Source: Parapedobacter pyrenivorans (GTDB lineage: Bacteria > Bacteroidota > Bacteroidia > Sphingobacteriales > Sphingobacteriaceae). From it: 64,000 bases of DNA. Of this stretch, positions 23,372 to 34,100 are shown in pieces. Numbering within the stretch: position 1 is the first letter of the stretch; every line of letters starts with the position of its first letter. The stretch lies in assembly GCF_014636865.1 (NCBI RefSeq), contig NZ_BMER01000001.1:1166718-1230717 (forward strand), given 5' to 3'. The notes beneath the pieces are model-generated. The model was not told the DNA's origin, did not search any database, and was given only the letters and a program-made list of their open reading frames with translations. The position numbers and the translations under genes were made by a program.

Positions 23372-24049
23372 ATGTATACTTCCTCTTCCTATTTGACCAT
23401 ATCAAGCTTTTTAAATGAGGAGCAATTGGAGCAAATTGCTCAGGCCCAAACTACCGCCATTTATGAAGATGGTAAGCATACTGCCAGGGATGGAGCCAGG
23501 GAAGTTAAAAATAACCAGCAGATGAATACCGGTTGTACCGCATATTCAACCATTCAGCAAGTTCTTCTCACGGCAATGAATCATAATGGCGTATTCAGAA
23601 ACGCCGTACTGCCTAAAAACATCTATCCCTTCTTGATCAGTAAATACACCCAGCAGATGGGATATGGTTGGCACGTGGATAGTCCGTTAATGGGCAATAT
23701 GATGCGGACCGATGTCGCGATGACTATATTTCTAAATGATCCGGAAGATTATGAGGGAGGTGAGTTGGAACTGCAATCCTCCACAGGCAATGTGCTTTAT
23801 AAATTGAAAAAGGGGGATGCCGTTTGTTATCCATGTACCCAATTGCATCAGGTCAGGGAAGTAGTCGATGGCGAACGACATGTTGCGGTAACGTGGATAC
23901 AAAGTTTGGTAAAAGTTGCTGAGCAGCGCAAATTATTGTTTGACATCCAACAGGTGATTGACAAACTGTTTATGCAAGATCGACAAAACTTGGAAGCTAA
24001 ATTTCTTCAACAAAGCCATAGTAACCTATTAAGAATGTGGTGTGAATGA
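23372..24049 (+). CDS. PKHD-type 2-oxoglutarate/Fe(II) dioxygenase (PiuC/YbiX-like)
   Basis: 225 residues, the normal length for the PKHD-hydroxylase family. The double-stranded beta-helix shows the HxD iron motif in GYGWHVDSP, the core block EGGELEL, the distal histidine in TQLHQVREV and the 2-oxoglutarate arginine in GERHVAVTWIQS. Relatives hydroxylate prolyl or other residues in proteins. It is the first gene of a plus-strand operon; its stop overlaps the next start by four bases (ATGA). Its presence before fibre-like tail-collar proteins suggests that these are substrates; that is inference. Confidence 0.9.
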   Translation: MYTSSSYLTISSFLNEEQLEQIAQAQTTAIYEDGKHTARDGAREVKNNQQMNTGCTAYSTIQQVLLTAMNHNGVFRNAVLPKNIYPFLISKYTQQMGYGWHVDSPLMGNMMRTDVAMTIFLNDPEDYEGGELELQSSTGNVLYKLKKGDAVCYPCTQLHQVREVVDGERHVAVTWIQSLVKVAEQRKLLFDIQQVIDKLFMQDRQNLEAKFLQQSHSNLLRMWCE

Positions 24050-25200
24050 AAATAGATCAACCTAATATGAATACTAACCATATCGCTATAGGCGTACTTT
24101 TGCCCGCTTCAACGATTTTACCGATGGGTAAGGATTTTGAACGCGGACTAAAGCGAACGCTGGCAGAAAAGTTAACAGCAAGTAACTGTACAGTTGAATT
24201 CATTCCCGAATTTATTGGGCAAGGAAGTAAATCGGCTGTTGAAGAAGCGATCAACAAATTAATCGGTTATCATCAGGTTGATTTGATAACAGGGGTTTTA
24301 TCGAATCAAGTAGGAATGGAGGTAGCTGAAAAATTTGAAAAGCATCGCATCCCGTTTTTGATTAATAATATCGGGGAGCACGTGCCCCATCCCAATCGAT
24401 TCAATCCCTATGTTTTTATAAACTCTACACATACCTGGCAGCAAGTGTGGTCATTGGGACACTGGGCAGTCGGCACATTCGGTAAACGCGGAATGTTTGT
24501 GGCTGGTATTTATGATGCAGGTTACTCCTTCTCCAATATGCTTAAATTAGGCATGGAGGCTGCTGACAGCCAATCCGTTTTGGCCTTTTCGATTGCACAG
24601 CTAGGGCAACCCGGCAAGACGACTGATCCCCGGGATGTATTTAAACACATTGCGACATTTGAACCAGATTTTATCTTCAGCGCATTTTGCGGGGGCGAGG
24701 CGAGTGCTTTTTTGGCGGAATACATCCGCTTGGGGTACCATAAAAATACACCACTTTTAGCATTGCCTTTTCTGTTACAGCCCTTTGATGCACAGCAGCA
24801 AGCATTGGAAATATATACCGCTGTTACATCCACATTGGACATGACGGATGTTGAGCCGGTCGTCCAGAAATTGAATACAGATCGTCCATTTGATGAATTG
24901 GGTTCGGCAACGGGATCAATACTCGCCGAGGCGCTTAGCAAAAAAGACGATAAGGGTTTAAAAGAGGCGATAAATGGAACAATCAGCCATTCGATAAGAG
25001 GCGCATTGCAGATTGATTCGTCGTGGCCGGGCAAAGCCAATTATGTATACCTGGTCAAAAACACGCACCACGGAGAAGAGAACTCCATTGAAATGGCTGT
25101 GCAGGAACCGTTGAAAACGGTAGAAATAACTGATAATGAACTCATGAAAAATATGGAAGGGCCTTCCTCCGGTTGGGGAAACCCTTATTTAGGCGTATAG
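24046..25200 (+). CDS. Periplasmic-binding-protein-fold (Peripla_BP_6-like) protein without signal peptide
   Basis: 384 residues of the type I periplasmic-binding fold, as in branched-chain amino-acid ABC receptors: IAIGVLLPASTILPMGKDFE opens the first lobe, and DLITGVLSNQ, PFLINNIGEH and FEPDFIFSAFCGGEASAFL follow. There is no signal peptide or lipobox, no ABC permease or ATPase nearby, and translation is coupled to the oxygenase gene (4-base overlap). It therefore probably works in the cytoplasm, perhaps as a small-molecule sensor or peptide carrier for the modification enzymes. An in-frame ATG at 24067 is an alternative start. Fold call strong; role unknown. Confidence 0.8.
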   Translation: MKIDQPNMNTNHIAIGVLLPASTILPMGKDFERGLKRTLAEKLTASNCTVEFIPEFIGQGSKSAVEEAINKLIGYHQVDLITGVLSNQVGMEVAEKFEKHRIPFLINNIGEHVPHPNRFNPYVFINSTHTWQQVWSLGHWAVGTFGKRGMFVAGIYDAGYSFSNMLKLGMEAADSQSVLAFSIAQLGQPGKTTDPRDVFKHIATFEPDFIFSAFCGGEASAFLAEYIRLGYHKNTPLLALPFLLQPFDAQQQALEIYTAVTSTLDMTDVEPVVQKLNTDRPFDELGSATGSILAEALSKKDDKGLKEAINGTISHSIRGALQIDSSWPGKANYVYLVKNTHHGEENSIEMAVQEPLKTVEITDNELMKNMEGPSSGWGNPYLGV

Positions 25201-25202
25201 CA

Positions 25203-26144
25203 ATGAACATCGCGGTGCTTTGTAACACGGACTCACTAGTCGCCCCGACCCTCCAGCAATTGCGGGAAAAGGGCTGGCTCGCTGGTGTGGCAATACCGGA
25301 AAAGAGTAAAGACTATTTGGTTGGAGCCTTATTCCAAATAGGCCTAACGGAAAAAGACATTACCTTGATTCCTGCCGATACGCGAAGACAGGCGCTGAAA
25401 GATTGGGTATGTGCGCTTAAACCCACCGTGGTGTTCGTTTTTGGATTTCCATGGAAAATCACTGCGGATGTTCTTGACGCACCAGTAAGAGGCTTTTTCA
25501 ACTTTCATTTTGGCGAGCTGCCGGTCTATCAAGGAGCTGATCCGATATTCTGGCAACTTCGGAACAGGGAGGACCAAGGTGAGCTTACCGTGCATCGGAT
25601 GACATCGATCGTAGACCAAGGGCCTATCGTTTGGCGGGAAAAGTGCCAGATGATTCCGGGAGAGACCTATGGTATGCTTTGTCAACGTATGGGGTACCTG
25701 GCCGCCGATATGCTACTACCGTTTACCGAACAATTGATGTCAGGAAAACTGACTGAAAAGAAACAGCAAACCGTAGTCCCCTCATTTGCAAAGAAACCCG
25801 AGACAATAGACTTATCCATCGATTGGGAGAAACAGTCGGCGGAAGAAATTGAGTGGCTGATCAATGCGGCTAATCCGAAATACGGAGGAGCGTCTACTTT
25901 ATTAAGGGGAAGGGAAATCCGATTGCTGGAAGTAGCTCCGGCAGACATGAATGGTACAGGCAATGAGGGTATGTCCATGCCAGGTACCATTGTATATGCG
26001 GATGCGGTATACGGTTTGATCATAGCTTGTAGTGATAAGAAATTCCTTAAGGTGAATGTGGTGCATCTTCCTGAAGGTTACCTTTCGGGGAGTAAGCTTT
26101 TCACGATGGGTGTAAAACCAGGAGAGCGATTTACAACTAATTAA
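25203..26144 (+). CDS. Formyltransferase-family protein (methionyl-tRNA formyltransferase-like)
   Basis: 313 residues from the ATG at 25203, two bases after the preceding stop. The catalytic triad of 10-formyl-tetrahydrofolate-dependent formyltransferases is present: Asn100 and His102 in FNFHFGELPVYQG and Asp138 in SIVDQG. A C-terminal domain of the formyl_trans_C type (about 210-310) follows. It is not a standard Fmt: loop and spacing differ, and the gene context is not translation-related. It probably formylates an amine on a peptide, sugar or small molecule made by this locus. Confidence 0.82.
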   Translation: MNIAVLCNTDSLVAPTLQQLREKGWLAGVAIPEKSKDYLVGALFQIGLTEKDITLIPADTRRQALKDWVCALKPTVVFVFGFPWKITADVLDAPVRGFFNFHFGELPVYQGADPIFWQLRNREDQGELTVHRMTSIVDQGPIVWREKCQMIPGETYGMLCQRMGYLAADMLLPFTEQLMSGKLTEKKQQTVVPSFAKKPETIDLSIDWEKQSAEEIEWLINAANPKYGGASTLLRGREIRLLEVAPADMNGTGNEGMSMPGTIVYADAVYGLIIACSDKKFLKVNVVHLPEGYLSGSKLFTMGVKPGERFTTN

Positions 26145-26170
26145 ATGTTTACATAAAAACCAATTGAATT

Positions 26171-26770
26171 ATGGAAGGAACAATGGCAGAAATCCGCCTG
26201 TTCTCCGGCGACTTTGCACCAAGAAATTGGGCGTTTTGCAATGGGAGTGTTTTGGCTATATCGAGCAATCAAGCCCTCTTTGCGTTGCTGGGTACAACCT
26301 ATGGCGGAAATGGGGTGACTACGTTTAATTTGCCCGATTTACGGGGGCGAACTGTGATTGGCCAAGGGGCCGGACCCGGCTTAAGCCCACGCAGCCTAGG
26401 CCAAATCGTAGGTACCCCCACGGAGACGCTGACATTAAACCAGCTGCCGGCACACACGCATATGGCACAGGTTACGGCAGGTACCGCAAGCGGTTCGGCT
26501 ACCCTGTATGGGGTGAATGCCGGCGGGGGGAGTGCAACGCCAGGGGGTAATTACTTAGCGGAAGACAATAGCGCGGGAGCCACGGCTTACGCATCGTCCG
26601 GAACACCGGTCGCGATGAATGCAGGCTCCGCAGCGATAACTGACGTGCAGGCTGCAACCACGGTGTCGATTGGAAATGCCGGCGGAAGCCAGCCGCATAC
26701 GAACATGCAGCCGTCGCTTGCTTTGAATTACATTATTTGCACAGCGGGCATATTCCCGTCGAGAAACTGA
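26171..26770 (+). CDS. Phage tail-collar domain protein (MdpB-like), copy 1
   Basis: 199 residues starting MEGTMAEIRLFSGDFAPRNW. The tail-collar domain (PF07484, residues about 5-60) has the typical GTTYGGNGVTTFNLPDLRGR core. It is followed by a conserved histidine block, LPAHTHMAQV, and a Gly/Ala/Ser/Thr-rich fibre-like tail ending in MQPSLALNYIICTAGIFPSRN. No signal peptide. First of three tandem paralogues with the same ends and divergent middles, 26 bases after the formyltransferase gene. Family members are phage-fibre-like proteins of unclear role (microcystin-dependent protein type); no other phage genes are nearby. Confidence 0.88.
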   Translation: MEGTMAEIRLFSGDFAPRNWAFCNGSVLAISSNQALFALLGTTYGGNGVTTFNLPDLRGRTVIGQGAGPGLSPRSLGQIVGTPTETLTLNQLPAHTHMAQVTAGTASGSATLYGVNAGGGSATPGGNYLAEDNSAGATAYASSGTPVAMNAGSAAITDVQAATTVSIGNAGGSQPHTNMQPSLALNYIICTAGIFPSRN

Positions 26771-26796
26771 TTATTAACCCAGAAAGAAACATCACC

Positions 26797-27402
26797 ATGG
26801 AAGGAACTATTGGAGAAATCCGGATTTTTGCCGGGAATTTCGCTCCGCGCAGTTGGGCGTTTTGCCAGGGGCAAACCATATCCATCGCATCCAACAATGC
26901 ACTATTTGCCATCGTGGGTACCGTTTACGGCGGAGACGGTGTTACGACCTTTAATTTACCTGATTTGAGGAGCCGTATTCCCATTGGGACCGGCCAGGGA
27001 CCGGGGTTGCCGAATTATACGTTAGGAAGTCAGGTTGGCGACGAAGGAGTAACATTAACGAGCAATCAAATGCCGGCTCATTCCCACGCGGCTACCGTCC
27101 AGCAAGCGTCGACCCCCGGTTCAGCAAAGGCGACACTCAATGGGATCAACAATGCCGGTGGGCAATCAGCCCCTGGCGGAAATTACCTGGGGCAAGACAA
27201 CAGCGCCGGAGCAACGTCTTATGCTACGGCGGGTACCCCTGTCGCGATGCACGCCAGCTCCCTTGACGCGACTATTAACGCATCCCCCCCGACAGTCAGG
27301 CTATCGCAGAATGGCGGAAACACACCGCATGAAAACGTACAGCCCATCCTCGCGACGAATTACATTATCTGTCTGGAGGGTATATTCCCATCAAGAAACT
27401 GA
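26797..27402 (+). CDS. Phage tail-collar domain protein (MdpB-like), copy 2
   Basis: 201 residues; the ATG at 26797 aligns with its paralogues, whereas the longer frame from 26737 runs back into copy 1. The collar core GTVYGGDGVTTFNLPDLRSR and the histidine block MPAHSHAATV are preserved. The middle is Ala/Gly/Ser/Thr-rich (GGQSAPGGNYLGQDNSAGA) and the C-terminus is LATNYIICLEGIFPSRN. The shared frame with different middle residues suggests a hetero-oligomeric fibre or a set of diversified binding tips. Located 26 bases after copy 1. Confidence 0.88.
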   Translation: MEGTIGEIRIFAGNFAPRSWAFCQGQTISIASNNALFAIVGTVYGGDGVTTFNLPDLRSRIPIGTGQGPGLPNYTLGSQVGDEGVTLTSNQMPAHSHAATVQQASTPGSAKATLNGINNAGGQSAPGGNYLGQDNSAGATSYATAGTPVAMHASSLDATINASPPTVRLSQNGGNTPHENVQPILATNYIICLEGIFPSRN

Positions 27403-27429
27403 TTTAATAATCTTAATAAGTGAAGAATT

Positions 27430-28032
27430 ATGGAAGGAACAATTGGAGAAATCCGCGTTTTCGCGGCTAATTTCGCGCCCAAAAACTGGGCTTCCTGCGA
27501 AGGGCAACTACTGCCGATTTCGCGCAATACGGCACTTTTCTCGATACTGGGTGTCCAGTACGGAGGCGATGGGAAGACCACATTCGCGCTTCCTGATCTT
27601 AGGGGGAGGACCGCGCTGGGCGTTGGGCAGGGCCCCGGCCTGAGCACCTACACCATCGGGGAACGTACCGGTACGGAGAACGTAACGCTGCTTACGCCGG
27701 AGATGCCCATGCATAGTCATGAGGCGACCGCCCAGGTGGGCACCGTCACCGCTACCGGCACGTTGTATGGTGTCAATAGCCCCGGTGGAGAGGCTAACCC
27801 CGGCGGAAATTTCATCGGTGAGGATAATAGCGCAGGCGCTACGCCGTATGCCGCTTCGGGTACGCCCGTTGCCATGAATGCCGGTGCGATAACGGTTACA
27901 GACGTGGTGGTACCGCCGCCTTCGGTGACCGTGGGTCCGGCCGGATCTACGTCGCCACATCCCAATATGCAACCGTCATTGGCGATGTATTACATCATTT
28001 GTATGTATGGGGTGTTTCCCGCTAGAAACTAA
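27430..28032 (+). CDS. Phage tail-collar domain protein (MdpB-like), copy 3
   Basis: 200 residues, start MEGTIGEIRVFAANFAPKNW. Collar core GVQYGGDGKTTFALPDLRGR, histidine block MPMHSHEATA, variable middle with GGEANPGGNFIGEDNSAGA, and conserved end MYYIICMYGVFPARN. DNA identity to copies 1 and 2 is highest at the two ends. It is the last gene of the oxygenase-to-collar operon; the giant secreted adhesin begins 146 bases later. Confidence 0.88.
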   Translation: MEGTIGEIRVFAANFAPKNWASCEGQLLPISRNTALFSILGVQYGGDGKTTFALPDLRGRTALGVGQGPGLSTYTIGERTGTENVTLLTPEMPMHSHEATAQVGTVTATGTLYGVNSPGGEANPGGNFIGEDNSAGATPYAASGTPVAMNAGAITVTDVVVPPPSVTVGPAGSTSPHPNMQPSLAMYYIICMYGVFPARN

Positions 28033-28110
28033 GTCATATACGAATACAGTTAATTGGTCAATGGATCCATGCCGTGGCGCATTTCCCGAAAGATGACCCA
28101 CTCGTTGGGG

Positions 28111-28138
28111 GTGTAGTGGTTTTGTAAAACCATTACAC
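28111..28138. repeat. Long perfect hairpin between collar operon and adhesin
   Basis: A 13-bp inverted repeat, GTGTAGTGGTTTT/AAAACCATTACAC, with one G-T wobble and only two loop bases, lies 79 bases after the last collar stop and 41 before the adhesin start. It lacks a following T run, so a protein-binding site or cruciform is as likely as a terminator. Confidence 0.55.
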
Positions 28139-28178
28139 TTCGACGATATGCCTCCAAATCATCATTATACACGTTGTT

Positions 28179-31100
28179 ATGAATAGACAGCTACAATTCC
28201 TGAAAAAAATAGCCGTTCTTTTTCCGGTTGCTTTACTGCTATGTTTTACCGGTATAAAGGCGCAGACCCTCAATCAGGGTGATTTGGCGGTCATTGGATG
28301 GAATGCGCTTACAGATCAGGTGCATTTGGTCACCTTGGTGGATATCCCAACCGGTACAGTCATCAAAATCACGGATAAGGGCTGGGATCAGAATACCAAT
28401 GCATTTACGGCATCCTTCACCGGCGATGGTATTGTTACTTGGACGCTATCTAATGCGGTGCCAGCCGGGACGGTGTTGGAGCTATTTTTAGGCGGTGCTG
28501 ATGACGGTACGTCATTGACCAACTTGACAACATCAGCCAGTTTAACCAGTGATATAACCGCTTCGACTTATACGATAAACGATGCGATGATTCTTACTGG
28601 CGACCAGATTTTCATTTACCAAGGTGTGGATTCGAATCCGTTTTTCATTTTTGGGATGAATAATTCCGCTGGTCCGGTGGATGCCACGAACTGGAATACC
28701 TCAATAGCTGCTTCTCTGAGGGATTCAAATCTTCCAAATGGTTCGGGCGGTAGCCAAAATGCCCTGACCAATGGTATAAATGCCATCGGCCTACCCGGAG
28801 AGGCTGCTCAACAAGACAATGTCCAATATACCGGTCCAACGGCGACTGCCGACCGGAATACGTGGTTAGCGCGCATCACCAACATTGCCAACTGGACTGG
28901 AAGTGACGAAGATGACGTTACAAATCCGATCACCTCGGCTCCGACGCCAATCGTCAATATTGCGCCACCAAACAATGCGCCTACAGACATCACCCTCAGC
29001 AATGCATCTGTAAATCAGAGCGCGGGTGCTAACGCGGTAGTAGGCACCCTCAGTTCTACCGATGCCGATGAGGATGATACACATACGTATGCTTTAGTCG
29101 AAGGTGTAGGCGATGATCATAATGATCTTTTCAATATCGCGGGGAGTATGCTGCGCGCTAATGATGCATCGGCTATGCAGGTCGGTGGAGCACCATACAC
29201 GGTGCATATCCGTACGACGGACAATGTCGGAGGATCTTACGAAAGAGCTTTTGTAATTGTCGTGGTGGATGACGTGGCACCCACGGTCAGCAGCGTAGCC
29301 GTACCGGCAAACGCAACCTATGTTGCGGGGCAGAACCTCGATTTCACTATAAACGTATCGGAAAATATAACGGTTACCGGTACGCCACAACTGCCATTGA
29401 CCATCGGAACCGCATCTGTCAATGCTACCTACAATGCAGGCGGTTCTACCGCAACGGCCTTGCTATTCCGCTATACCATCCAACCGGGCGACATGGACAC
29501 CGATGGCATAGAATTGGACAATGGCATCACCTTGAATGGCGGCACCATCGCCGATGGCGCAGACAATAACATGAATTTAGCGATTAGCTCCGCGGACGCC
29601 TCGGGCGTACTTGTCGACGGCATAGCACCATCGGTAACCAGTGTAGATGTACCTATGGCTGATACCTACGGTATTGGTGAAACGCTTAATTTTACGGTTA
29701 ATTTTGATGAAATCGTCACCGTGAACACCGGCGGCGGCACCCCTCGTTTCCCACTGACCATTGATGGCACGACCCGATATGCCTCCTACCAGTCGGGGTC
29801 AGGCACCAACACGCTGGTGTTTCAATACACCGTAGAGGAAGACGACCCTGAATCCAGTATCACGGTAGGGAACGTGATCGACCTCAACGGGAGTGCGATC
29901 ACGGATTTACCCGGAAATGCGGCTGTCACTGATTTGAACGGCATAGGCAGTACGACGAACGTGCGGGTAGATGGCATACGTCCCACGGCCACAATCGATA
30001 TCGCCGATACGGAGCTGGTCGCCGGGGAAACCACCACGGTAACCATCACGTTCAGCGAAGCCGTCTCGGGCTTTACCGCCAGCGACCTAGATGCCGCCAA
30101 TGGTAATCTCGGTATGGTCGAATCCGATGACGGCGGTATCACCTGGACAGTCACTTTCACGCCCGCCAGCGGCGTTGCCGACGCGACCAACGTGATAACG
30201 TTGGTCAGTACCGGCGTAACCGACCAAGCAGGCAACGCAGGTACTGGCACGACCGATTCGGAAAATTATTCCATCGATACCCAGCGGCCGGAGATGACAA
30301 TCACCGTTGGTAATGTAAACCTCCACAGCTGCGCCACAGCTGCCGTGACGTTTACGTTTACCAAAGCGGTTTCGGGTTTTGATAATAGTGACCTGACCGT
30401 ACCCTATGGCACCTTAACGGAAGTGAACTCAACCGATGGCGGCATTACTTGGGCGGCTACGTTCACACCCGACCTGAATGTACAGGAGACAGGCTTAGTT
30501 ATCACGTTGGATAACACCGGCGTGACGGATGACTCCGGCAATACCGGCTTGGGCACCACCGTATCCAACACGTTTGATATCAATTCCATGGGACTGGTCC
30601 TAATATCAGGGGGGCAGTCCGCCGTTTCCTGCTTTGGAGGGTCAAACGGCACCGCTACGGTGGTCGCATCGGGTGGTGTGGGTCCTTACACCTATAGTTG
30701 GAGTCCGTCTGGCGGCACGGCGGCCACCGCCACTGGCCTGATTGTTGGTACGTACACCGTCACAGTTACCGACGTCAACAACTGTCAGGCAACGTTAGAC
30801 TTCACCATTACGGAACCGCCGGCATTAGTCATCACTCCTTCTCAAACAAATATCACTTGCTTTGGTGAGGCAGACGGAACGGCTACCGTTCAAGTAACCG
30901 GCGGCGCACCACCCTATAGTTATAGCTGGACCTCCTCCGTCAGCGCGCAAGCCACGGCTACAGGTTTGTCTGCAGGAAGCTACACCGTTACCGTCACGGA
31001 TAACCACGGATGTGAGATCTCCCAAAATTTCATAATTAACGAACCCGATGAAATTGTAACGTCGATCGGCTCGATTACGCCAGTAAGCACGTACGGTGGT

Positions 31101-34100
31101 AACGACGGGTCCGCAACAGTGAGCGCCACTGGTGGTACCGGATCGCTCACCTACAGCTGGAGTACTACCCCGGTACAAACCGGGCCCGCCGCCACCGGGT
31201 TGGTAGCGGGTACTTATACCGTTACGGTTACCGACGAAAACGATTGTTCTAATGTATTGGATGTGACGATTACCGAACCCCAACCGCCTACATTCAGTAA
31301 CCTGGATGGCGATGTCATCTCTTTCACCGAAAGTGGTCCGGCAGTGCTGATCGATGCGGGTGGGGATGCCACGGTCAGCGATCCGGACAGTCCTGATTTC
31401 AATGGGGGCAGCCTGACGGTATCCATCGTGTCGAATGGCGCTGCTGGCGAAGATCGGCTGACGATCCGGGATGAAGGGACGGCCGCTGGCCAAATCGGTG
31501 TATCTGGGGGTGATGTGACCTACGGGGGGACGACGATCGGTACGCTAACCGGAGGCACTGGTGGAATCGATCTCATTGTGACGTTCAATTCGGCGGCAAC
31601 TCCCGCCGTCGCTCAGGCGCTGATCAGAAACCTGACTTACAGTAATTCTAACTCCGTAAATCCCTCGCCGGATCCACGCACGATCCGTATCACCTTGGCG
31701 GACGGCGATGGTGCCACTAGCGCTTTCCAGGAAGTTACGGTGAATATCACCTTGGTAAACGATGCGCCGATTGTCACCACTAGTGGTGGAACAGTTACGT
31801 TTACCGAACCGGAAGACGGTAATCCCGTACCGTTAATCATTGATCCGGGACTGACGGTGACGGATCCGGACAATACGACGCTTGTTTCGGCAACGGTGAG
31901 CATCACAAGCAATTTCGAATCCGGCGAAGATCTGCTTGCTTTCGTAAACGACGGCAGTATGGGCAATATCTCCGGTATTTACGATGCCGGTACAGGTATG
32001 TTTACGCTCACCTCTGCGGGTGCCGCGGCGACCTTGGCGGAATGGCAGACTGCTTTGCGTGCTATTACCTATAGCAATAGCTCACAAAAACCAAATACGG
32101 CCATCCGAACGATTAGCTTTGTAGCGAATGACGGTACGGCCAACAGCAGTCCGGCGACAAAGGATGTCAATATCGTGGCGGTAAACACGGCTCCGGTAGC
32201 GGTGAACGATGAAATAATGGTCACGGAGGACGTGCCCGCCACCGGCAATGCATTGACCAACGATTCGGATGCGGAAGGAAATGCATTGACGGCGTCCCTG
32301 GTCACCGCACCCGTTAACGGTACGGTAGTCCTCAACGCGGACGGTAGCCTGACCTATACGCCCAATAGCAACTACAATGGCCGGGACAGCCTGACCTACC
32401 AGGTTTGCGACAACGGCACACCATCGCTGTGTGATACGGCATTGGTATATTTCAACGTGGGTGCAATTAATAGTGCCCCCTCCATTACGGCCCCGGCGAC
32501 CATCGCAGCGGATGAAGACGTGCAAACCCCACTTACGGGTATTAGCTTCGCTGACGTGGACGCGGGCAGTGCCGATGTCACGGCGACATTTTCGGTAGCT
32601 GATGGTACGCTTTCTGCCGTGTCGGGCAGTGGTGTGACGGTCAGCGGGTCGGAAACAGGAACATTGGCATTGGTTGGAGCGATTGCTGACCTCAATACAT
32701 TTATCGCGGCGAACAACCTTGCCTTCACAACTGCGCTCAATGCCACCACCGATGTAACACTCACCATCGATATCGACGACGGAGGTAATACGGGCATCGA
32801 CCCCGGAAATTCAGGCACGGATGATTCGGAGGCAGCTACAACAACGGTGACGATAACCGTGACCGCCCAAAACGATGCGCCGGTAAACACTGTTCCCGCA
32901 GGCCAAACCATCGATCAGGATGAGCCGTTGGTGTTCAGCGCAGCCAGTGGTAATACCGTTTCTGTTGCCGACGTGGATGCTGGAGGCGGCACCATACAGG
33001 TTACGCTAACGGCGTCGAACGGATTACTGACATTGGGGGGGACTACCGGACTGACATTCATCAGTGGCAGCGGAACCGATGATGCCACCGTGACCTTCGT
33101 AGGAACGATTATCGATATCAATGCAGCACTGGAGGGATTGACGATGATGCCTACAATTGGTTACAGTGGTGCAGCCAGTCTCCAGATCGTCACCAACGAT
33201 CTTGGACTCACCGGCGCTGGTGGCGACCAAATGGATACCGACGTAGTCGACATTACCGTCAACGAAATCAATCCGGAAGTCACCAGTGTGAATACGACGA
33301 GTCCGGACGGCGTATATAAAATGACTGATATCATCAACTTGACGGTGACGTTCGATCAAGTGGTGACCGTGGATGAGACTGGCGGTTTGCCCACTTTGCT
33401 GCTAGAAACCGGTAGCGCCGATCGGGAGGCGGGTTATAAATCCGGCTCAGGGTCCAATACACTGGAATTTACCTATACGGTGCAGGCAGGCGACGAGACA
33501 ACGGACCTGGATTACCAATCGACCGCAGCGTTAACGCTTAATGGTGCAACCATACAGAGTGCTGCCGGCAATGATGCGGTGTTGACATTGCCTGCTGTTG
33601 GCGGGGCCAGTTCAATTGCGGGGCAGCACGCCATTATCGTCGACGGGGTGGCACCTGTCGTGACTGTTGTAGACATGCTAGCCGATGGCACCTATCGCAG
33701 CGGCGATGTACTCTCCTTTACCGTACACTACAGTGAAGACATACCCGTGGTTGGCGGCATGCTGACTTTGCCGGTAACGATTGGTACCACTACAGTGCAA
33801 GCGCCCCTTACCGATACCACCCGTAATAGGCTTATCTTTAGCTATACCGTGCAGAATGGTGAACTGGATACGGACGGTATTGAAATAGGGCCCGGCATTT
33901 TACTGAATGGAGGGGCACTGCTGGACGGCGCTGGCAACGACGCTTCCCTCGCTTTGGTTGGTGCTGGCAATACCAGCGGTGTACTGGTAGATGCCGTAGC
34001 CCCGGTGGTTACTTCGGTATCGGTGCCGGCCGATGGCTATTACCGCGAAGCGGATGTGTTGCTATTTACGGTGCATATGAGTGAGGATGTGGCGGTGAAT

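Noticed and set aside
26171-28032. Prophage or phage tail cluster
   Set aside because: Tail-collar domains are present, but there are no capsid, portal, tape-measure, lysis or integrase genes; the neighbours are modification enzymes.
30825-32911. Several long minus-strand frames inside the adhesin gene (up to 222 codons)
   Set aside because: These are shadow frames of a repetitive Thr/Val/Gly-rich coding region on the plus strand; none shows a domain or start signal.
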